A DNA stretch of 53,789 bases. It comes from a virus. Shown piece after piece: positions 29,543 through 37,547 of the stretch. Location of the stretch: positions 1 to 53,789 of the IMG/VR virus record IMGVR_UViG_3300028189_000018; one strand, written 5' to 3'. Under the pieces are notes generated by a model. It worked only from the letters and a program-made list of their open reading frames with translations. It was not told the origin of the DNA and ran no database searches. Position 1 is the first letter of the stretch. Each line of letters opens with the position of its first letter. Position numbers and translations under genes: made by a program.

Positions 29543-30043
29543 TTACTCCCTATTTTCACCTTGTTGCTTCAAGACCGTTTTAACTGCCTTTGCTTTTTCT
29601 TTCTTGTCGAGGTGTCTCTCAACAACCTTTTCTATGAGATCCTGTTTGATCTCTTTTTTACCTTTTTCCTTAGTGGTCATTATTTTGGACTTGGCAATTT
29701 CTTCAAATGAGTTAGGCACACCCTTAATCGGTTCTTCTGTTTTCACAATGAACTGATTGAGGGTACTGAACTCTTTACCTCCAGGTTTCTTGACGATTTC
29801 ATCGGGTGGAGGTGGTGCAATCACAGTTTCGCTTTGGATGAGCTTGTCATCTTTTTTCATTTCACCCGACTGTATCGCTTTTTCGGCAGTGTCTACTTTG
29901 TTTGTGATAGCTTTCGACTCTGCTAGATTTCTAACTGATCTTTTGGTCGGGTTGTCAAAGAAAGCAGACTCGGCTGACTGTGCCTGCTCAAGCTCTGCTA
30001 CTCGCTTCATTAACGAGGCTATTTTATATCTAAGATTGTTCAT
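29543..30043 (-). CDS. Coiled-coil protein with variant tag (166 aa)
   Basis: The N-terminus (NNLRYKIASLMKRVAELEQAQ) has the same heptad pattern and R-V-A-x-L-E ending as the shared tag, but not its ASEII part. The rest is Lys/Glu-rich and mostly disordered, with a PPPP stretch and a basic end (KKEKAKAVKTVLKQQ). Promoter motif 35 nt upstream; CAAGGAG before the start. It may be a scaffold-like or linker protein of the virion. Confidence 0.5.
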   Translation of the reverse strand: MNNLRYKIASLMKRVAELEQAQSAESAFFDNPTKRSVRNLAESKAITNKVDTAEKAIQSGEMKKDDKLIQSETVIAPPPPDEIVKKPGGKEFSTLNQFIVKTEEPIKGVPNSFEEIAKSKIMTTKEKGKKEIKQDLIEKVVERHLDKKEKAKAVKTVLKQQGENRE

Positions 30044-30078
30044 ACTAAACTCCTTGAGGCTTTAGTGTACGCAGTCTT

Positions 30079-30093
30079 ATAAATAAACTATTA
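30079..30093 (-). promoter_or_regulatory. Leftward promoter motif
   Basis: Minus-strand TAATAGTTTATTTAT, 35 nt before the start at 30043. It overlaps the last codons of the four-HTH gene. Confidence 0.55.
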
Positions 30094-30660
30094 CTTTAAC
30101 CACCGATATGCTGTGGCTTCAGAAACTTCGTATAAACCCATGACTTGCTTTACATTCAAACTATAATCTAAGTCATGGGGTTTGTTTGATTTTCTATTTT
30201 TTGGTCTCATCTTAACGCCACATTTCTTTACCCTACCCCTAAGCGTATTTGGACTCACATCGTACTTTTTGCAGATGTCTTTAACCTTTATGGAAGGGTC
30301 TTGATACATCTTTATTATGTGTTCCATCTCTTCACTAGGGATTTTCTCTAGTGGTTGTTCATATCTTAATGGTACATCAAAATCGTGTATTATGTTATAA
30401 ACATGGGGTTTGGATACCCTATACTTCCTAGCTATATCAGAGACTCCCATGCCTCTCTTATAGTCTAAAGCGATTTCAGCACCCTCAAACTTATATGCTT
30501 TTGAGGGCTTTATTTGAACACCCTCTTCTCTTAGTCTATTGATGATCGTTAGATAGCTTACGCCATAAAGTTCACCTAGCTTGGTCGAGCTAATGTTATT
30601 CTGATAACTACGAACAATTTTATCCACAGGTAAATCTATATAGTCTCCGACTTTTTTCAT
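30091..30660 (-). CDS. DNA-binding protein with four helix-turn-helix units (189 aa)
   Basis: Four short HTH-like units are arranged in tandem: KLGELYGVSYLTIINRLREE (about 27-46), ISDIA-type SDIARKYRVSKPHVYNII (74-91), VKDICKKYDVSPNTLRGRV (126-144) and VKQVMGLYEVSEATAYRWLK at the end. Each has the helix-turn-helix G/K/R-x-Y-x-V-S pattern. Basic linkers lie between. No nuclease or recombinase domain is seen. It probably binds a long or repeated DNA site as a transcription regulator; the target is unknown. Confidence 0.65.
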   Translation of the reverse strand: MKKVGDYIDLPVDKIVRSYQNNISSTKLGELYGVSYLTIINRLREEGVQIKPSKAYKFEGAEIALDYKRGMGVSDIARKYRVSKPHVYNIIHDFDVPLRYEQPLEKIPSEEMEHIIKMYQDPSIKVKDICKKYDVSPNTLRGRVKKCGVKMRPKNRKSNKPHDLDYSLNVKQVMGLYEVSEATAYRWLK

Positions 30661-30662
30661 GT

Positions 30663-30797
30663 CTACCCCCCCTCTTTGTTTCTATAGCGTGGGGAATCAA
30701 AACTTTCGAGGGTCAAATGCTTTATACCCACCGACCACTGATAATCAGAGTAGTATTCCTCGACTAGATGTACCCGATCTCCTCTTGACCACACCAT
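30663..30797 (-). CDS. Small hypothetical protein (44 aa)
   Basis: ATG 30797 starts 23 nt after the DUF3228-like stop. A longer in-frame version starting at 30860 or 30896 would overlap that gene. The sequence (VWSRGDRVHLVEEYYSDYQW) looks protein-like, but there is no clear ribosome binding site. It ends two bases before the HTH gene start. Confidence 0.4.
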   Translation of the reverse strand: MVWSRGDRVHLVEEYYSDYQWSVGIKHLTLESFDSPRYRNKEGG

Positions 30798-30819
30798 CGT
30801 ATCACCAAACCCATCTGCA

Positions 30820-31449
30820 TCAACTGGGCAGGATACGGAGTCGGATGTTGGCACGAACATCCCAATATGCCTTTGAGATGACCATCTGAGCGTCATACTC
30901 CTCTTGGGTCATGGAGGTCTCAGTACCCCCCGACAAGTTGTGGAAGTTAGCGTGTAGGGCGTTAGGAGTTATCGGAGGAGCGTCCATATTGGAATCCTCA
31001 GAAGCGTTGATACTCACAAGTTCCCAGTTATCGGGGGAAAGTTCACTGATGTTATCTCCGTCCTGTGCCAACGCTACTGAGTTGTAGAACACCAAGTCCA
31101 CAACCTTTGCGACAGGCTTTGTGTCTCTTACTACCTCTCGGAAAGGACGAGGGTCTTCCCCCTCGACTCTTGAACGAGTTCCCTCAAGAACCTCCTCACC
31201 CTCTCGGATGATCGTGATCGCTGAGAAGAACTGATCCATTACTTGCTCCTCTGTAAGACGAGCGAGGATCACTCGTCCACCTTGATTATAAGAGGCAGGC
31301 TTGTAGCCTTCGGACAAGTTCTCCTCCTCGACCTTGTGGAGAAGGAGAGCGACCTCATCAAAGCTGAGGGTTGAGTGAGAGTATGGACTCTCAGCAGTTT
31401 GGCGTTGGCAGAAAGGATTTACTGTAGCTGAGTTGATTGTGATGTTCAT
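30820..31449 (-). CDS. DUF3228-like protein (209 aa)
   Basis: The pattern SFDEVALLLHK, GYKPASYNQGGRVILARL, VDLVFYNSVALAQDGDN, WELVSINAS, and APPITPNALHANFHNLSGGTETSMTQEEYDAQMVISKAYW fits the DUF3228 family, conserved proteins of unknown function in bacteria and phages. The start follows GGGAGACAAG. It is transcribed leftward from the inverted-repeat promoter at 31485. Confidence 0.55.
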   Translation of the reverse strand: MNITINSATVNPFCQRQTAESPYSHSTLSFDEVALLLHKVEEENLSEGYKPASYNQGGRVILARLTEEQVMDQFFSAITIIREGEEVLEGTRSRVEGEDPRPFREVVRDTKPVAKVVDLVFYNSVALAQDGDNISELSPDNWELVSINASEDSNMDAPPITPNALHANFHNLSGGTETSMTQEEYDAQMVISKAYWDVRANIRLRILPS

Positions 31450-31484
31450 CTTGTCTCCCTTTCGTGGAGTGGTTGATATAGTCT

Positions 31485-31569
31485 TATAGATAAGGGGTCA
31501 CATATAATCGCTGAAGTACCTAAGTGGTTGATTTGCTTCACTAAACGAAACTGTGACCCCTTATCTATA
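31485..31569. promoter_or_regulatory. Divergent promoter pair, TGTGACCCC class, perfect inverted repeat
   Basis: TGTGACCCCTTATCTATA occurs once on each strand (31502 to 31485 and 31552 to 31569), an 18-bp perfect inverted repeat with 49 nt between the arms. The arms end 35 nt and 50 nt before the starts at 31449 and 31620. It is the cleanest copy of this class. Confidence 0.65.
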
Positions 31570-31619
31570 GTATACTGTAGGCATGACGCTTACACCCCTA
31601 ACTCTTAAAGGAGAACCTA

Positions 31620-32180
31620 ATGACAGCCGAGACAATCTTATATATAATCCTAAGTCTGCTTCGTGCAGACAACGCCAATAACCTAGATCAACCACAGGTT
31701 CACCAACACCTAGTGGAGGTGAGCCAAGCTATCCACACACACTCCACCAAGAGCGTACCAGCAGTGCGTTTGATCTCTCTCGCTTATAACGAGAGTCGGT
31801 TTGGATACAAGTACGCTCTTAAAGGTACTTACCCTAAGTCATCTTGGAACGCTTGTGGTGTCTACCAACAAGTTCCCAAGTTTAGTAAGATCAAAACGAC
31901 CTGCTTGAAACTAGGGACGGATGTTGATCATGCGACAAAGGTGGCTGTGGCTTACCTTGACTACATGATTGACCGTTGGGATATTAAGGGGAGTAAGAAG
32001 ATGGATAAGAGAATGTGCCACTATTATTCAGGTAATCGTTGTGACGCAGAAGCGAGAGCGTATAGCAAGCGACATCGTAAGATACGCTTGAAGGCTCAGA
32101 AACTAAAGACTAAAGGGAATCGTAAGGTAGCTCGTAAAAAGGCTCGTAGGGTGGATTCTAAGAAAGCGTCAGTAATATGA
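31620..32180 (+). CDS. Lytic transglycosylase-like protein (186 aa)
   Basis: The start has TAAAGGAG upstream. A hydrophobic N-terminus (TILYIILSLLRADNA) may be a signal or anchor. The lysozyme-fold transglycosylase motif LISLAYNE58SRFG, with the catalytic Glu, is followed by CGVYQQVPKF and CHYYSGNRC. The C-terminus is a basic Lys/Arg-rich tail (KTKGNRKVARKKARR) that could bind the cell wall. It would cleave peptidoglycan during lysis or entry. It overlaps the next gene by 4 nt. Confidence 0.75.
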   Translation: MTAETILYIILSLLRADNANNLDQPQVHQHLVEVSQAIHTHSTKSVPAVRLISLAYNESRFGYKYALKGTYPKSSWNACGVYQQVPKFSKIKTTCLKLGTDVDHATKVAVAYLDYMIDRWDIKGSKKMDKRMCHYYSGNRCDAEARAYSKRHRKIRLKAQKLKTKGNRKVARKKARRVDSKKASVI

Positions 32181-32623
32181 GTTTAACCAAGAAGATTGAA
32201 GGCAAACGGGTTATGAAAGTTATTGAGGGGTGGTATGGGGTCAACAGAACCACTCCAGAGCGATGGTTTATTCGTTGGGAGAACTTTTTAGTGTCTCTCA
32301 TGGAAGAGGTCGGTTATCAAGTGGCAGTTCTTGAACCGATAGAAAGGAATAGAGGGAAACTTTGGTGTAAACTCTTAGAGTTTAGACATCCAACCCTCCA
32401 TGCGTACAAAGTAGACCTCAAAAGAAAGCGTAACCAAGCAGGTGGTAATATGGAGATATCCTACTACGGAACAACCTCTCTTGCTCATAGGGTGGAGGTT
32501 GATACACTAAGTTTAACCAAGAATGGTTATGCGGTCATGTCGAGGACTAAAGTCGGAGATCAGATCTTGAACCATATCAGAGAGGGGTGGTCTAAGGACA
32601 AGGATGTTAACCAAGAAGATTAA
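32177..32623 (+). CDS. Tandem paralogue 1 (148 aa)
   Basis: The ATG overlaps the transglycosylase stop (ATGA). It shares LTKKI.GKRVM(K/R)(V/I) at the start and TTP..WF...E.FL..L..E.G with the next gene, so the two are paralogues. The protein is basic with no recognised domain. It overlaps its paralogue by 20 nt. The link to lysis is only by operon position. Confidence 0.5.
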   Translation: MSLTKKIEGKRVMKVIEGWYGVNRTTPERWFIRWENFLVSLMEEVGYQVAVLEPIERNRGKLWCKLLEFRHPTLHAYKVDLKRKRNQAGGNMEISYYGTTSLAHRVEVDTLSLTKNGYAVMSRTKVGDQILNHIREGWSKDKDVNQED

Positions 32624-33008
32624 GGGCAAGCGAGTGATGAGAATCCTCCCTGTGTGGAGATGCGTCAATAAAACCACACCTTTTAGCTGGTTTGAGAAAT
32701 ATGAAAGGTTCTTAACTGATCTAGGATATGAGCTTGGTTTTATCTCTATAGAGATCAGTGGAGTACAAACCATAAGCGATAGCTTCTACCTCACGATGAC
32801 TTTTCGCCATCTTGAGGGTAAAACTTTTATGTTTATGCTCATGAGGAGCAAACAGTTTTTTGGTGGTGGGATAACACTCAAACAAGACGGTGTGAAAACC
32901 GATTTCTTTATGACTGCTAATCCCTCACAGGGATCATTTCAAGAGTCTAGGACTGACATCGGGAACTGGTTTATTGGACAGATCCGAGATTATTGGAGTT
33001 TATTCTAG
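32604..33008 (+). CDS. Tandem paralogue 2 (134 aa)
   Basis: It starts at ATG 32604 inside its paralogue's end, after AAGGACAAGG. Beyond the shared N-terminus it has beta-rich segments (SFYLTMTFRHLEGKTFMFMLMRS) matching FRHP..HAYKVDL in the first copy. It overlaps the converging thymidine kinase gene by 9 nt. Unknown function. Confidence 0.5.
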   Translation: MLTKKIKGKRVMRILPVWRCVNKTTPFSWFEKYERFLTDLGYELGFISIEISGVQTISDSFYLTMTFRHLEGKTFMFMLMRSKQFFGGGITLKQDGVKTDFFMTANPSQGSFQESRTDIGNWFIGQIRDYWSLF

Positions 33009-33581
33009 TCCAAAAGTCTTACGGGAGACAGGTAGGAATCCAAACCCAGGTGAGATGGAGTCTCCTGTTGAGATTTGATTTCCACCCTCATCAATCTTCA
33101 TGTTGAAGGTAGCTTTTTCCACGGTACCTGGAGAAAAGGTAGCGACCTCTTCGATATGGTCAGCCCATGCGAGGAGATACCGACTACCCTCAAAAGGCTC
33201 TCCTTTGAAATCTGTTCGTAGCCCATAGGCGAACACAGGTATTTCTAGTTTATCTACAATTTTTGTTAGTCCAAGCACTTGCTCTCGATTAAAGAACTGA
33301 GATTCGTCTACAAAGACCACCTGTATACCCTCTGAACCGACTTCTGTTCTGAAGAGTACTTCTTGCATGACAATGGCGAAAGGGTCTTGACCTGTTGCAA
33401 TTGTGGTTGCCTTTTGTTCAAAGCCGATTCTTGATGCGACTTTTGATTTCCCATCACGATCCTGTGCCACTTCTGGTACTAGGATACGAAACTCGATATT
33501 TCTCTCTTTGCAGGAGTGTGCCCTCATAATGAGGTTCGCAGATTTACCTGCGTTGACTGTGGAGTAGATAAAATTTAGCAA
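33000..33581 (-). CDS. tdk: Thymidine kinase
   Basis: It phosphorylates thymidine to dTMP using ATP. Motifs of the bacterial/T4-type (type II) kinase are in order: Walker A STVNAGKSANL (7-17), Walker B VVFVDESQFF (88-97), FAYGLRTDFKGEPFEGS (117-133), and LLAWADHIEE. The zinc-ribbon cysteines usual in this family are absent. The start is TTG at 33581, supported by the family's N-terminus; the stop of the sigma-like gene overlaps it, so the two are coupled. Confidence 0.85.
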   Translation of the reverse strand: MLNFIYSTVNAGKSANLIMRAHSCKERNIEFRILVPEVAQDRDGKSKVASRIGFEQKATTIATGQDPFAIVMQEVLFRTEVGSEGIQVVFVDESQFFNREQVLGLTKIVDKLEIPVFAYGLRTDFKGEPFEGSRYLLAWADHIEEVATFSPGTVEKATFNMKIDEGGNQISTGDSISPGFGFLPVSRKTFGLE

Positions 33582-34180
33582 GGCAATAAGTCCTCTCGTT
33601 CAAGTAAGTAAGCGACCTTTTCACGCACCTGCTTAACATACTTATTAACGAGTCTAATTTCCCAACCATATTCACGACTGATGTGGGCTTTTTTAAGTCC
33701 GTTAATAAGGGCATCATACACTTTGAGTAAAGCTCCTGAGAAACTGGCTCTGATTTCTTCTGCGAAGATTGCGTCTGAGGGGTCTTCCTCATAAGACGCA
33801 TTATATGAACAAGCCACATCATCTTCCACACCTGTTACAAACCTATCGCTCACACGATTAAACTTGTTCATATAGTTCATGGTGACACAATCAACCACCA
33901 TGACAATATAAGTAGACAAAGCAGATTTATCTGGGTCATAAGGGCATGACCCCCTATTTCTGATAAGGATGCCTTTGTAAACTTCTTGGAGGACTTCTTC
34001 TGCGTTTACCCCATTTCTCATCAGCTTTTTCCCTTGTCTCTTGAAGAATAGGTTTTTGATGTCGTCTTTATGTTTTCCAACATCAATACCTAGTGTTTTG
34101 ACTTTGAAAGAGTAAGAAAAAATGGTCGGTAATCCCTCTTGCCACTTATATTTGGGCGAGAGGTCAGTATAATCATACAT
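33575..34180 (-). CDS. Sigma-70-like transcription factor (201 aa)
   Basis: ATG 34180 has AAAGGGGG upstream; the frame extends to 34219 but without a site. Residues 60-108 (AEEVLQEVYKGIL, then YDPDKSALSTYIVMVVDCVTMNYMNKFNR) match ECF/sigma-70 region 2, including the S-x-Y core segment. Residues 140-195 can form a region 4-like HTH (LINGLKKAHISREYGWEIRLVNKYVKQ). This would be a phage sigma that redirects host polymerase, perhaps to late promoters, in the manner of T4 gp55. The link to the promoter motifs described here is inference. Confidence 0.6.
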   Translation of the reverse strand: MYDYTDLSPKYKWQEGLPTIFSYSFKVKTLGIDVGKHKDDIKNLFFKRQGKKLMRNGVNAEEVLQEVYKGILIRNRGSCPYDPDKSALSTYIVMVVDCVTMNYMNKFNRVSDRFVTGVEDDVACSYNASYEEDPSDAIFAEEIRASFSGALLKVYDALINGLKKAHISREYGWEIRLVNKYVKQVREKVAYLLEREDLLPC

Positions 34181-34237
34181 TGAACCCCCTTTAGGTTGGT
34201 TGGGTGATGTATTCTTCATGCAGAAAGGTTGTCGTCA

Positions 34238-35224
34238 ATGAAAAAGGCATCTCAAATAGAAATCTTGCATTGGGCTAAGGTCAACCACAATGTAGACACT
34301 AAATATATACATAAATCGCTATCTGACAAGGACTTTAATGGCCTCTGCTTACTTTTGCAGAAAAATAGGCACATCGGATCGGTTGTTGACACCAAAAAAA
34401 TGATCTCAGAGTACCTAGTTGAGCATGGCGTTCAGTACATACCGAAATCTTTTAATGGTGTTGATGTAGACCTCAACTTCTTTTTCAACACCCACCCTGT
34501 TAGAGATGACGGTTTTATTGAGGTAGATCTACATCATATTCTTTTACATTCTTGGTGTAAACCGAGTAGAGCAAACTACAGGACGCTTAAAAAGCATTTA
34601 AAAGAGCTTGGCTACGAGTTAAAAACGATTGACCCAAGCTACTCTAATCGTACTGAGAACAGTGCTGTTTTACTAAAGGCCAACTACCCTTTAAGTTTAC
34701 CTAAGACTTTGGTTCTCAATAAGAAACCTGTCAAGTGGTACACAGAAATCCACAGATGGATTTATTTGGACTCTCCGAAGATAGAGATAAAGGGTGAGGA
34801 TTATGTTTTGAAAGACATAGGTGAACGATGGGAAGCCTATTTCACTCGGAGGTTTATAGATCTTTTTGTCATGTCAGAAATAGCTTACTTACATAAACAC
34901 CCACAAGTGAGAGGTGCGTATGAGAATGCCCCGCCTGTTCTCGCATTGTGTGAGTTAAGTCTCAGAGATGTTTTTAAGCCTACGAACCTAAAAGACTGGG
35001 TAGATGCGTCTTTAAGAACCTCTTCTCTTGAAACTTATGGGAGAGATACTGGATCGGACTCAGTGTTTTTAGACTCCGTTTATGACGAGGTTTGTGGCAA
35101 ACTATCGAAAACTGTGGTAAAAGGCATCCCCATTAAAAATTTTGATGTCGTTGGGGGTTGGGTTTCTATAATAGTAATAACTTATCTCAATGACATATTA
35201 ATGGAATACAGATCACTATTATAA
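34238..35224 (+). CDS. Hypothetical protein (328 aa)
   Basis: ATG 34238 has AGAAAGG upstream; a TTG at 34229 is in frame. A large soluble protein of mixed fold with an aromatic/basic middle (KPVKWYTEIHRWIYLDSPKIEIKGEDYVL) and a helical tail. No motif is recognised. It diverges from the sigma-like gene and precedes the second transglycosylase by 8 nt, placing it in a rightward group with that gene and the primase. Confidence 0.55.
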   Translation: MKKASQIEILHWAKVNHNVDTKYIHKSLSDKDFNGLCLLLQKNRHIGSVVDTKKMISEYLVEHGVQYIPKSFNGVDVDLNFFFNTHPVRDDGFIEVDLHHILLHSWCKPSRANYRTLKKHLKELGYELKTIDPSYSNRTENSAVLLKANYPLSLPKTLVLNKKPVKWYTEIHRWIYLDSPKIEIKGEDYVLKDIGERWEAYFTRRFIDLFVMSEIAYLHKHPQVRGAYENAPPVLALCELSLRDVFKPTNLKDWVDASLRTSSLETYGRDTGSDSVFLDSVYDEVCGKLSKTVVKGIPIKNFDVVGGWVSIIVITYLNDILMEYRSLL

Positions 35225-35232
35225 GGAACACT

Positions 35233-36015
35233 ATGAATTTACTAATCGTTTTAGGACTTTCTTTTCAGTGTATGATGGACACCATGTCTTATGCTTCCTC
35301 CATACACCTTAAACCTGGATGGGAGGTGGTTCAATCAAGACCCACTTCAGAGAGGCAACTTAAAAGGTTTTTAAAAGAGCTGACGAGAGAAGATGATAGT
35401 TATGTTGACCCTCGCATCTTAGCTCTATCTTGGATAGAATCTCGGATAAGACCTAGAGTACGCAGAGGAGATAGGGGCAAGGCTTGCGGTATGTTTCAAA
35501 TCCATGCCCGATACTCCTATCCAATGTTTAGGAGGCGTAGGGGTTTTAAAGGATGGGTTGAAGAAGAACAAAAAGAGGTGATTGGTAAGGAATGTCGCAA
35601 ACTAGAATCTATAAGGTACTCTGTTAATACTATGGAGCGTCTTTTAACTCTGATGGATAAAAGAGAGTTACACCCTTGCCATCATAATAGTGGCTTCTAT
35701 GGTCGGTGTAATACATGGTATAGACAACGAGTTGATTACTGGACTGCTTACTTTAAGTTCGCCAACTTTATGTGCAATGAAAGGATAGTGAAGATTATGG
35801 CTATGATTAGAACAGGAAACCCCATCCCCACAGCTCCTGTTGTTATGATGCAAGGGTATTTAGACGCTATGGGTGGGAAAGAACCACAAAGTGAAGACCT
35901 TACTTATAAGTCGGGGTATGACCTCGCTAAACTCGTTCAAGACGGAAAGGCTCAAGCACCTTCTTGGGCCACTGAGACCTCTGCAAAAAGCGAGAGTGAT
36001 GAGCGTGAGGGATGA
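35233..36015 (+). CDS. Lytic transglycosylase-like protein (260 aa)
   Basis: A signal peptide or anchor (MNLLIVLGLSFQCMMDTMSYASS) is followed by a lysozyme-fold transglycosylase core: ILALSWIE69SRIRP with the catalytic Glu, CGMFQIHARYSYP and CHHNSGFYGRCN. The C-terminal third is a less conserved tail. AAGGA precedes the start. It is distinct from the transglycosylase at 31620, so the phage carries two wall-cleaving enzymes. Its end overlaps the primase gene by 17 nt. Confidence 0.75.
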   Translation: MNLLIVLGLSFQCMMDTMSYASSIHLKPGWEVVQSRPTSERQLKRFLKELTREDDSYVDPRILALSWIESRIRPRVRRGDRGKACGMFQIHARYSYPMFRRRRGFKGWVEEEQKEVIGKECRKLESIRYSVNTMERLLTLMDKRELHPCHHNSGFYGRCNTWYRQRVDYWTAYFKFANFMCNERIVKIMAMIRTGNPIPTAPVVMMQGYLDAMGGKEPQSEDLTYKSGYDLAKLVQDGKAQAPSWATETSAKSESDEREG

Positions 36016-36676
36016 TTGGATAAGGCAAGGGTTGATCGGAACAAACCCTATACACCTACCTTATCTAGTATCAAGAGGGGTGAATGAAGGTTGTCTAGTA
36101 GATTTCTACTCATGGCAACCCCACCCCAATGTTCAATGTCCAAAGTTTAAAGCTAACTTTGGACATTCAGGTGAGCGTATTAAAGACTCACTCATAATCC
36201 CTATTACTTCCCCACGAGGGGAGATCTTAGGGATGGAAACACGCAGGGTCAACGAGGACGGGTCTAAAAGAGTACATCAGTACCGAACCCTCAATGCTCA
36301 ATGGAATCCTTATGCTTTAGGTGCAGAGGGAGGTTTTAAGGCATTGTGGGAACTAGGAGATTTATGGGTTGTTGAGGGGATCTTTGATAAGATATCTCTC
36401 GATAAGGTCATACCTAGTTGTGATGCCTGTATCTCAACCTTGAGGGCTGGTATGGATGCTATCACAATGGATATGATAGAGCGTTTCTACACACCCGCCT
36501 CAACCATATACCTCTGTTATGATAATGATGAGACAGGTCAGAAGAAATCATATTGGCTTCAGCGTGAGATGAAGAAGCGAGGTATGAGGGCTGTTATCTG
36601 GAAGTATCGAGGGAAAGACCCTAACGATGTTTGGACACAAGGAGGGGATCAAGCTCTAAGGCGAATGTTCCTTTAA
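35999..36676 (+). CDS. DnaG-type primase, TOPRIM domain (225 aa)
   Basis: I chose ATG 35999, inside the previous gene's end; longer in-frame starts would overlap that gene. TOPRIM motifs are clear: LWVVEGIFD with E126, then YLCYDNDETGQKK with D175 and D177, and GKDPNDVW (205-212). The preceding region (SLIIPITSPRGEILGMETRRV) is the RNA-polymerase-fold part. No N-terminal zinc domain is present, so it is a short primase or needs a partner. It makes RNA primers for lagging-strand synthesis. Confidence 0.8.
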   Translation: MSVRDDWIRQGLIGTNPIHLPYLVSRGVNEGCLVDFYSWQPHPNVQCPKFKANFGHSGERIKDSLIIPITSPRGEILGMETRRVNEDGSKRVHQYRTLNAQWNPYALGAEGGFKALWELGDLWVVEGIFDKISLDKVIPSCDACISTLRAGMDAITMDMIERFYTPASTIYLCYDNDETGQKKSYWLQREMKKRGMRAVIWKYRGKDPNDVWTQGGDQALRRMFL

Positions 36677-37497
36677 TGACCCTCTTCAATGTCGCTGGAA
36701 TCTGTGTGGATAATGGAGTTCCAGATCTCGTTTTCATTCTCATTTGGCCCCGACAGTTCAATGAAAAAGGTAATATCATCTTCTCTCTCGACCCCATTCT
36801 CGATGTACTCAAACTCACACTGAACTCGGATGTAATTCCAGGGTTGCCCCCTCTGAGAATCTGTGAAGTACTCTACTTGATCCTCAACATCCACTGCCAC
36901 ATATTGTTTATCCCCATAAGACCCTAACCACTCAAAAATCTGACTGTTAAGGTGATCACGACCTCTCCGACCAAGATCGATGAGAGCTGTTGGGGCTTCA
37001 TGTCTAGCTTGTTTTTCAAGGCGAGCGATACGACCCTGTTTACGAAGCCTATCTCGCTCTTGGTTGACCATTTTTTGATGCTCCTCTACTTCTTTACGAG
37101 CACTCTCTTGACCTACACGATAAATAACTTGATCAACGACTCGTTTAATGAAGTTTCTTTCGCTCATCTTTGAGTCATTTGCACCACTCAGTTCAAAGTC
37201 TACTTGTCTAAAGTCTCTGTTTCCACCTGTGATCTTGTACTCAGCAGTATCTTTCCCTTCTCTTTTTAGAGAGACTTGGTACACCTCACCTTCAAATTTG
37301 AACTTCCCTGATAACCGATTGTCCTTATCCATTTTCACATCAGAATTGACTGCTCTGTTGTCTTTTAGTCCTTTTAAAAACCACCCATGTACCGTATCTA
37401 GGGGGGTTTTTTCAAAAAGTCCAAAGATTGCTTGTTTTTCAAGACGAGCAATCCTCATTTGAAGGTTATTAATAATTTCACTGGCAGATCTTCTCAT
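36673..37497 (-). CDS. ASEII-tag protein with internal second tag copy (274 aa)
   Basis: The tag MRRSASEIINNLQMRIARLE opens the protein, and a second RIARLEKQARHEA occurs at about 156-168. Each is followed by a domain: residues 25-130 (KLSGK-type RLSGKFKFEGEVYQVSL) and 170-274 (GDKQYVAVDVEDQVEYF, RVQCEFEYIENGVE). This suggests fusion of two tagged genes. Promoter motif 50 nt upstream; AATGGAG before the start. It overlaps the primase gene by 4 nt. No family known. Confidence 0.65.
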   Translation of the reverse strand: MRRSASEIINNLQMRIARLEKQAIFGLFEKTPLDTVHGWFLKGLKDNRAVNSDVKMDKDNRLSGKFKFEGEVYQVSLKREGKDTAEYKITGGNRDFRQVDFELSGANDSKMSERNFIKRVVDQVIYRVGQESARKEVEEHQKMVNQERDRLRKQGRIARLEKQARHEAPTALIDLGRRGRDHLNSQIFEWLGSYGDKQYVAVDVEDQVEYFTDSQRGQPWNYIRVQCEFEYIENGVEREDDITFFIELSGPNENENEIWNSIIHTDSSDIEEGH

Positions 37498-37547
37498 GGT
37501 TTTTCTCCATTTTGTTTAAGGTTAATGAGATCATATAAGATCAATTA

